Shown here: piece by piece, positions 56,210-64,000 of the stretch
Position numbering within the stretch: the first letter of the stretch is position 1
How the letters are laid out: every line of letters begins with the position of its first letter
DNA from: Euptelea pleiosperma
Taxonomy: Eukaryota; Streptophyta; Magnoliopsida; Ranunculales; Eupteleaceae
Length of the DNA stretch: 64,000 bases
NCBI GenBank assembly: GCA_035048495.1
Contig: CM068547.1
Span: forward strand, 26,667,913 to 26,731,912
Reading direction: 5' to 3'
Program-made: the position numbers and the translations under genes
The notes under the pieces: model-generated
The model's input: only the letters and a program-made list of their open reading frames with translations
The model's database searches: none
What the model was told of the DNA's origin: nothing

Positions 56210-59200
56210 ATGGCACAGGTAATGTAATCTCTGTATTGTTTTTCGAGTGTGATCGGATTCTATTGAAAGAACGATTTTCGACATGGAAGTTAGAGAGGCA
56301 CGTAAAATTAAACAAGACGATTTACTTGTAAGATAAGAAGATTTCTATGCAATCAACCATACCCTTTGATTGGGTAGAGGTTGTATTATATAACAATTCT
56401 TTTAAACTGTTTCCTCTCATGAAGGAGATGATAGAATCACGGTGCTAACATTTAGCAACCAATTTGTTGCTGTTGCAACTTACAAGCATTTCAAAATTCA
56501 AATTCAAATAGAAACTAGATGACCAAGACTTCCTATTAAGAAGGAATCTTGGCCTTCAATTGTGGTAACTCTGTTGATGCTTCAATACGCCCCCTCAAGT
56601 TGAGCGGTTCTTCCTTGACGGTCAACTTGTCTCTTAGTGTAGCAAAATGTAATGACCCGAGCCCTTTGGTAAAAATGTCTGCTATTTGATCTTGAGAGGA
56701 AATAAACCGAACATCCAGATTTCTTCTTGCAACTTGTTCACGAACAAAGTGAAAATCAATTTCAATGTGTTTTGTACGGGCATGGAAGACCGGATTGACT
56801 GTTAGATACGTAGCCCCAAGATTATCACACCATAAAATAGGTGAGGATGGAGGTACAATACCTAGTTCACGAAGAAGTGACTGAATCCATATGATTTCAG
56901 TAGTTGCAATTGCGACACCTCTGTATTCAGCTTCGGTGCTAGATCGTGATATTGTTTTCTACTTTCTAGCGCTCCAAGAGATGAGATTGGGCCCGAGAAA
57001 AATACAATAACCACTAGTCGATCGACGATCATCTGTGCAACCCGACCAATCAGAATATGAAAAAGCGCTCAACGTTGACGATGTAGACGGCTTTAGATGA
57101 ATCCCATGGGAAAGTGTGCTTTTAAGATAGCGTAGAATGCGCTTGACTGCATTCCAATGCTCATCTGACGGTTGTTGCATGCACTGGCACACTTTGTTGA
57201 CGGAAAAAGCAATATCTGGGCGAGTCAATGTAAGGTATTGAAGTGTACCAACCACACTCCGATATAGTGTTATATCATGAAAAGGTGTACCTGAATTCTT
57301 GGAAAGCTTTTCTTGACTGCACATAGGAGTATGAATGGGTTTAGCTCCATCAATTTTAGTTTTTCTTAAGAGATCGACTGTGTACTTCCTTTGGGATAAG
57401 TATAGTCCATTTCAGCTTCTTTGTGCTTCGAGACCAAGAAAGTAATGTAGTGTACCAAGATCCTTGATAGCAAACTGTGAATGTAGTTGACGAATGATTT
57501 CCTGAATGCAATCAACTGTAGTACCTATTATAATAATATCGTTTACATAGATTAGCATGTAAATGGTGAATGTGGGTGTTTGCTTAATAAAGAGTGATGT
57601 GTCTGCCTTCGATCCCACAAAACCAGATTGAGTGAGGAATGAGTTTAGCCTATTGTACCATGCCCATAGTGCTTGCTTGAGACCATAAATTGATTTGTGA
57701 AGTCGACAAACATGATTTGGGAACCCATTGTCAACAAAACCAGGAGGTTGCTTCATATACACCTCTTCCTCAAGAATTCTATGCAAGAAAGCATTTTGTA
57801 CATCTAACTGATGGAGCGCCCAGCCATTGGAGATGGCAATGCTGAGGATGGTCCGAATGGTACATGGTTTGACCATGGGGCTAAATGTTTCTCCATAGTC
57901 AATTCCTTCACATTGGTTGAACCGTTGAACCCCTTTGCTACTAGGCGTGCCTTGTAGAGATCGATTGAACCATCCGCTTTCTTTTTCAACTTGAATATCC
58001 ATTTGCAACCAATAGCATTCATCTGATTAGATGGAGGTACTAATGCCCAAGTCCCATTACTGAGAAGGGCATTAACCTCATTTTCCATTGCCTTTCTCCA
58101 ACTTGGATTGATATGGGCTTGTGAAAAACAAGTGGGTTCGATTATATCTTTAGGTGGAAGTGGGTGTTTGGTTGCAGTATAGGCTTTCGGTTTGAAAACA
58201 CCATTTTTGGACCGGATAACCATTGGGTGATTGGTATTGATTGATGGGTTCTGGGTAACAGATGGTGTGCTTGTTGTTGGTATGGTAACAACTTGCGAAG
58301 CAATAGGTTGGGATGGGTTGGGTGCAAAGAGATCGGCCATTTCGGGGGGCTTGGTTATGGTAATATGGAGTGGTGGAGGTATTGATGGAATTGTAGTAAT
58401 GTTTGGATTTGGAATTGATGAAGAAATATTTATATGGTTGTTTTTGGATCCTGTAGGTTTAGGCATAAGCATATTCGCGAAAGAAAAATAATCTTCACTG
58501 AACGCAACGTGTCGTGATACATATATCCGATTTGTTGGAATATGGACACTTGTACCCTTTTTGTGTGGAACTGTAGCCAAGAAAAACACAAGAAAGAGAG
58601 CGAGGCTGTAGTTTGTGACAGTTGTAGGGACGGAGATAAGGAAGCATTCACATCCAAAGGTCTTGACAAAGAGGAAATCCGGTTACCAAAAAGTACCTCT
58701 ATTGGTGACTTATTATGTAGGACTGGTGTGGGAAGTCGATTCACCAAGTATGTCGATGTAGCAAATGCATCATCCCAATGGATGAGAGGAATGGATGCAC
58801 TAGACATAAGGGCAAGGCCAATTTCTACAACGTGTTTGTGACGACGCTCTGCAAGACCATTTTGTTGGGGAGTGTGTGGACAAGAAAATCTTTGATTGAT
58901 GCCTTGGGAATTTAAGAAAGATTTGATTTGAATAAACTCTTCCCCATTATCCGATTGTAAAGTTTTGATCTTTTGGTCTAGTAGATTCTCTACTTTGGAC
59001 TTAAAGGCAATAAAAATTGCAAGCACATCAGATCGACAAGCTAGAAGATAAACCCAACAATATCGACTAAAAACATCAATTAAAATTAGATAATAACAAA
59101 AGCCATCTTTAGAGATAACGGGAGATGGTCCCCACACATCGGCTACAATTAGTTCAAGTGGATTTTTATAAATTGTTGAACTATAAGAAAATGGTAATTG

Positions 59201-62200
59201 ATGACTTTTACTAAGTTGACATGAACGACAAAAACTAGGCTATTTATTGTGAATCGGGAGAGAGTTTGCAGCTACTACAGCTTGGAGAGTGCGTTGCATA
59301 GGGTGACTTAATCGACGATGCTAGACATCAATGGACGCGCGCTCACCAAGAAAAGCGGAAGGAGTAGTAGAATGCAATGATGTATCACGACTCGGAGACA
59401 AGCAATAAAGTCAATTTTTATTCGGGCCGCGTGGAAGTACCTTCCCCGTAAGGCGATCCTTAATAACAAAGAAATTAGGATGAAATTCAAAATAATCACA
59501 GTTATCACTGGTGAATTTAAAAATTGATAAAAGATTTGTGGAACTATTTGGGACATGAAGTAAATCATTGAGAAAAAATTTACGGTGCGGGGTAGAGATT
59601 GTAGACTTACCAATGTGGGAGATGGATAGCCCGGACCCATTACCTATTCGAACTTGATCACTTCCCGTATATTCAGATTTGTGATGGAGATTATTGAGAT
59701 CTGCCGTGACATGATTGCTTGCCCCACTATTAGGATACCAGTTGAGGTCACATGGCATGTTTGATGTTGCTACATAAGCCGAAGGTTGCTGTGCATTAGG
59801 TTGAGCAGCAGATTGATTGCCTTGTTCATACCGAAACCAAGACGTTTTGGCCATGTGATTTTTGCGACTACACAATTGACAAGGTCCTATTTGCTGACCG
59901 TAAGTTGTATTTGATGGTGGTGGACGTGGCCCAGCACGTATGTTTCTGCGATTGCGGTTGTAGTTACCCCGATAATTGTTGTTTTGAAAGGTAGAAGCCG
60001 ATTGAGGAATATTGCCGTGATTTTGGGCAGCCATGTTAGCCATAAGAACATTGGCAAGTGCACTCTGTTGTGCTTCAAGACGTATGTCATATGCGAGAAG
60101 ATGGGCTTGGAAATCGTCCATGGGGGTGCTTTCTAACGTTGTTGTAAGAGTAGTGACGATTGCATCGTATACTGAGTCAAGACCATTCAGCAAACATTGT
60201 TGGAGGTCGCAATCAGACATAGACTTACCGGAGGCAGCAAGACTATCGGCTAGTTGCTTTGCCTTTTGAAAGTAGTCTACCATGGTGAGGCCTCCTTTGC
60301 GAATAGTTTGTATTTCACGGAGAATCTGCAAGATTCGAGCACGAGATCGAGATGCAAATTGGTTTTCTAGCGTTACCCATATGGTACGCGAGGATGTCAG
60401 TCCAACAACTTGAGGGAGAACAGTTTCCGAAATGGAAGAAAGCAGCCAACCGAGTAGTACTTGGTCTTGCTTCCGCCAAGAATTGAATGCGGGGTTCGGA
60501 GAACCATTTAAGAGAGTACGAGGGGGAGCAATAATCGTCCCATCAACGTCTCCTTCTAGATCATAGCCGATCAAAATCGGTAGGAATTGAGTGCGCCATA
60601 ATAAGAAGTTATGGTGTTCAAGCTTTGATTAGGTGATGAATGGGGGTTGCTTGTAAAGTAGGAGATGGTGTCGGTAGTGTGCATGGTGGTGGTGGAAGTG
60701 GAGTGTCGTTGGACGCTATTTATAAGAAGTAGATTGTAGGGCAATTGGACAGAACGTTGGGCTGTAGGTGAACTAATAATTGTCTTCTTCAATCGAGAAG
60801 GTTGTTGGATCTTTAGAAGGTTGCTGGATCTTTAGATTTGGAGGATTGTAGGTGAGACCGATACCATGTAAGATAAGAAGATTTCTATGCAATCAACTAT
60901 ACCCTTTGATTGGGTAGAGGTTGTATTATATAACAATTCTTTTAAACTGTTTCCTATCATGAAGGAGAGGATAGAATCACGTTGCTAATATTTAGCAACC
61001 AATTTGTTGCTGTTGCAACTTACAAGCATTTCAAAATTCAAATTCAAATTCAAATAGAAACTAGATGACCAAGACTTCCTATTAAGAAGGAATCTTGGCC
61101 TTCAATTGTGGTAACTCTGTTGATGCTTCAATATTATTGTCTCGAACAAGCTCTCTGGAGATTCTATACGAATTGAGAAGATTTCACTCTGTTAATTGCT
61201 CAAGTTTATGACTGTTAGATTTGTTGGCGGAATTATTTTGAAGTTCAAAGCGTGGTATTTCACAAAATCTTGAGGAAATGTTTGTAAAACAGAAAGTTTT
61301 TGTCTTATAAAATCTTATAAATACGGTTTGCATGCAACGATGAACAGTGTGATGTAAGTCTTATAGGCTACATTGATTCCATTTTATTTGCTTTTCCTGG
61401 ATGATGAAATTGAAATTTTACTTGTTAATTTAATTCTGTTTTTGAAATGTGATTACTGGGAGACTGGCATCTTGGTCCTTTTAGTGATGCTCATTGTTTG
61501 TCTTCCAAATCAATTGAAAATTTGCTTTTTTTTTTTTTTGTAGTTAGGCCTGGATTGGCAATGCTGGATTAGTTTTCCTTTCTCAAATGCAAAGTTGGCT
61601 GTCTGACAAAGATGTTTGTCTCATGCAGAAAAGCTGTTGCTTTGGAATTTCTAATCTTCATAGTGATCAGCTTTTGCAATTGGGAATGACTTATGGATCT
61701 CTTCTACATGAACTTCAGGTTTCTTTTCAGCTTCTGATCTGTTTTAGTAAATAAACTTGTGTCTTCCTTGTAGCTTATGTTTTTCTTCTTTGTTGCTATT
61801 GATCACATTTCTGGAGAACACAAAATGGTACTTATCCAGGATTCTGGGTTGAATTTAGGTGATATGGGATGAAGTGGGAGAATCTGATGCTGAAAGGGAT
61901 AAACTGCTACTTGAGCTAGAACAGGAGAGTCTAGAGTTATATAGGAGTAAGATCAATCAGGCAAACTGGTCAAGAATGAAGCTAAGGCAAGCAATTGCAG
62001 ACTCTCAAAAAGAGCTCTCAGCTATTTGTTTTGCCATGGGAGAGCAGGTAGTGAACATTGAACAGGTGTGTATCCACTGCAATAATCCTCGCATGAGGTG
62101 CAGCTTAAATCACCTTTTTTTAAACTCTCTATGGATTTTTATCCTGTTTGTAATAATGGAAGAAACTGTATTTCTAGATTTTTGGTAATGCTTCAGCTTC

Positions 62201-62967
62201 TAAGAAGATGAACTACAACAATTTTCTGACTTTCTAACAGTTCAATACTAAGATGCCCAGATATGGGTACGGCTACAGATACATACAGATACGGACACTG
62301 GTAGGGGAAACGAGGATACTATTCATTTCCCCAATACAAATACGTATCCCATCCAATATGTCCATACCCTACTTTGAATTTCTAAGCCAAGTATCAGTTT
62401 TTTAGGATATAAATGTTGCGAAATGTGATAAAACTTCTAATATTGTGAAGATTTTTGTAGTAAGATTTATTACAAACTTACAATGTCCCACTTATAGATT
62501 TTTGTTGACAAAACAAATGAAATTATCACGTGTATGAAAAAACCAACTATAAGATAGGAAATAAGCAAAATGTAAGGTAGATGTATCCGGCACCAGTGTC
62601 TGTCTCGTATTACATGAATACGGGTACGCTGGGCATGTTGAAGTATCTGGTTATCATAGATTCAATATATCTTATACAACAGCTAGACTGTTTTACACTT
62701 GGATTCCATGCTTTGTTCAATCAGGATTCTGCAAGCTTAAAGGAACAGCTTACAGTCATTGTGCCACAGCTAGAGGAGATGCGAAAGAGGAAATTTGACA
62801 GATTGAATCAATTTCTTGAAGTTACAGAGCAGATATGGAAGATCTCAGAAGAGAATTTTAAACCTGAAGAGTATAGTCAAACCAAGAGGGTCATGGATGA
62901 ATCCGACGTGTCTCTTGGAAGGCTTGAAGAACAGCAGAGACAGCTTCAAACACTCAAGAGAGAGAAG
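56210..62967 (+). CDS. MAP65: 65-kDa microtubule-associated protein (MAP65/ASE1 family), 5' part
   Basis: Proposed exons: 56210-56218 (MAQ), 61629-61718, 61859-62065 and 62725-62967. All are in phase 0, so 183 residues are visible and the gene continues beyond the window. Family hallmarks: [52 protein letters not shown], and [20 protein letters not shown] with later [15 protein letters not shown]. This is the N-terminal coiled-coil dimerisation half; the microtubule-binding C-terminal half is outside. MAP65 proteins cross-link antiparallel microtubules in interphase, spindle and phragmoplast arrays. The last three exons are firm. The 9-nt first exon is tentative: an ATG at 61623, just before exon 2 and in frame, is an alternative start. 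Intron 1 (5.4 kb) carries an antisense copia element. The nearest MAP65 paralog type was not resolved. Confidence 0.8.
56327..56587 (-). repeat. 3' LTR of the MAP65-intron copia element
   Basis: 261 bp, plus-strand reading TGTAAGATAAG...GATGCTTCAATA. Confidence 0.85.
56588..60574 (-). pseudogene. Copia gag-pol of the MAP65-intron element
   Basis: Gag starts near 60574 ([38 protein letters not shown]). The zinc knuckle [15 protein letters not shown] has Ser for Cys... at its last position Trp. The protease motif reads [12 protein letters not shown], with the catalytic Asp changed to Asn. Integrase (58430-59137) has [10 protein letters not shown] and [20 protein letters not shown]. Reverse transcriptase (57412-58008) contains [33 protein letters not shown] and YVNDIIII in place of YVDD. 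RNase H is near 56960-57324 and beyond. The main reading shifts frame near 58430-58590 and 58000. Order and motifs are typical of plant copia elements. Confidence 0.85.
60867..61133 (-). repeat. 5' LTR of the MAP65-intron copia element
   Basis: 267 bp; carries one more CAAATT unit than the 3' LTR. Confidence 0.85.
61139..61628 (+). other. End of MAP65 intron 1
   Basis: T-rich intron sequence up to the acceptor TCATGCAG. No feature was recognised, apart from the in-frame ATG at 61623 that could serve as an alternative start. Confidence 0.6.
62066..62724 (+). other. MAP65 intron 3
   Basis: 659 bp. The stretch 62250-62650 has repeated GATACGGG/GTATCC motifs and GGTACGCTGGGCAT against ATGCCCAGATATGGGTAC, which suggests a small decayed foldback insertion. 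No coding content. Confidence 0.5.
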
Positions 62968-63389
62968 GTTTGAGCCCATTTTCTCTTATTTGGTTCTTTA
63001 GACAAGTAACTATTATAATATTGAGCTAAAAGAAAATACAAAGCTTTAGGGAAGAGATTTCCCTTATACAAAAGGCTTCTATTAACAGTAGTTCTTGGCA
63101 AAGAATTGGATAATGCATTAGTGTCTGTAAGTGTGAGAAAAAAAGTGGTATGGGACATGGTCAATTTGCCAAGACGGTGTATAAAGTTTTCAAATAGCCT
63201 TCGAGTCTTGGAGTACCTCCTGAGATGCCATGAGATGCTGTTAGAAGAGACATTCTCCACTAATCATTTCTGAGAAGTTTTCCTTAAAGATTAGTAAGCC
63301 TTGCAGTAGGACTCTGATCTCTACTTGGCTCAATTGTGTTGGGAAAATTTTAAGGATCTTCCCCTCACTTGTCATATAATGAAGAAGAG

Positions 63390-64000
63390 AATCAAAAAGT
63401 CACTGAAGAAGACTCAGAACAACAAAAAGAAGAAGAGCTGCAAATGAAGTGAGGATGCTGGAGGTCAGGGTGGTATCCAAACTGTTCTAGTTTGTTAGGT
63501 GGGTTGGAAAACAGAAGGTGTCTATCAAGGAAATAGGCAGTAGGTTCGTAGAGGAGATTTGCTTCTCCTTTGGGGATTGCATCTGCATCTCCTCTGTGTT
63601 GGAGGAAGCCATCTTGTGGAGGAATGAACGACCACTTTGGAGGAAGAGATCCTTCACCGGTAGGACGTACGTGGGCGACGTCAAATTCGACAGGGGCGGT
63701 GCCTTTGTTAGAGTGGTAGAGTTCATTTCTGATGGAAGGAATCATATCCTATGCTTTCCCAAGGGACGAGGGAGGAGCGGCTGGAGAAAGATATTGCTCG
63801 TGTAGTCCGCAGCGGTTTCGTCGGCTCATAAAGTTTTGGGCGAGGTTAGATGGGAGAAGTTTATACAGGTGGTTAAAACTTGGTATCCCGGTACTGGGAT
63901 GGGAGCCTTTGGTGATTGGAGTATGCTGGTGATTTGCTTGGTGGATCACTCTGATGCCCTTTGGGATGATATTGCTGGCGATCCAAGGTTTGTCCAGGCT
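63390..64000 (+). mobile_element. LINE/retroelement ORF1-like fragment in a MAP65 intron
   Basis: A plus-strand reading from about 63519 contains LWRKRSFTGRTYVGDVKFDR, RNHILCFPKGRGRSGWRKIL and later WYPGTGMGAFGDWSML. It resembles proteins carried by plant L1-type elements, with a C-x-P-x-G-x-x-x-x-G-W motif. A stop near 63805 breaks it. No other MAP65 exon was recognised between 62968 and the right edge. Confidence 0.4.

Larger units (their letters stand above)
56327..61133 (-). mobile_element. Ty1/copia LTR retrotransposon in MAP65 intron 1
   Basis: A 4.8-kb element on the minus strand with two LTRs (56327-56587 as 3' LTR, 60867-61133 as 5' LTR). Ends TATTGAAGC...CTTACA, with flanks TTACT (56322-56326) and TTATT (61134-61138) differing at one of five positions. 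The LTRs differ by a handful of bases and one 6-bp repeat unit, so insertion is fairly recent. PBS-like TGGTATCGG follows the 5' LTR; the PPT-like TTGAGGGGGCG precedes the 3' LTR. All domains are present, but inactivating changes exist. Confidence 0.88.

Noticed and set aside
62240..62650. A full MITE in MAP65 intron 3
   Set aside because: Repeated GATACGGG motifs suggest foldback, but ends and TSD could not be defined, so it is noted only under the intron.

Overview
This window is nuclear DNA of a flowering plant. The evidence is GT-AG introns, plant-specific gene families (an RLCK-VII kinase, yellow stripe-like transporters, MAP65) and dense plant transposable elements: Ty1/copia, Ty3/gypsy, L1-type LINEs and MITEs of the Mutator, hAT and PIF/Harbinger types. 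Very large TE-filled introns suggest a medium or large genome. The style of the repeats would fit an early-diverging lineage such as a magnoliid, but that is only an impression; the sequence does not fix the species.

Layout. (1) 1-1600, plus strand: the 3' half of a receptor-like cytoplasmic kinase of the PBL19/PCRK1 type, whose 5' exons lie outside the window. (2) about 3.1-28.6 kb and 30.9-42.6 kb: two copies of a segmental duplication, each holding one minus-strand YSL7-like metal-chelate/oligopeptide transporter gene with six exons. All twelve exons join in frame, giving predicted proteins of 705 aa (copy A, 3606-25737) and 704 aa (copy B, 34142-40400). Copy B covers 6.3 kb. Copy A covers 22 kb because its introns gained a gypsy element with a perfect target-site duplication (TSD), a Harbinger transposase remnant, a copia fragment, a LINE fragment, a 2-kb PIF-like element and several MITEs. 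(3) 28.75-30.4 kb: a degenerate tandem repeat with a unit of about 170 bp, then a LINE 3' end, lying between the duplicated blocks. (4) 42.7-54.7 kb: intergenic TEs, including a copia element (45905-54703) with an extra, tandemly duplicated 5' LTR plus leader. (5) 55.9-64 kb, plus strand: a 55-codon two-exon gene ending 12 nt before a candidate MAP65 start codon, then the first exons of MAP65, which runs off the right edge. A nearly complete copia element on the opposite strand sits in MAP65 intron 1.

Host genes. The kinase family acts in pattern-triggered immune signalling, YSL proteins move metal-nicotianamine or oligopeptide substrates across membranes, and MAP65 bundles microtubules. They share no pathway. 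The main interest is structural: tandem YSL paralogs that can be compared to date insertions, a possible dicistronic arrangement at MAP65, and several MITE families with clear TSDs. Exon borders were set by eye from splice-site dinucleotides, reading frame and family knowledge. No search or transcript data were used.
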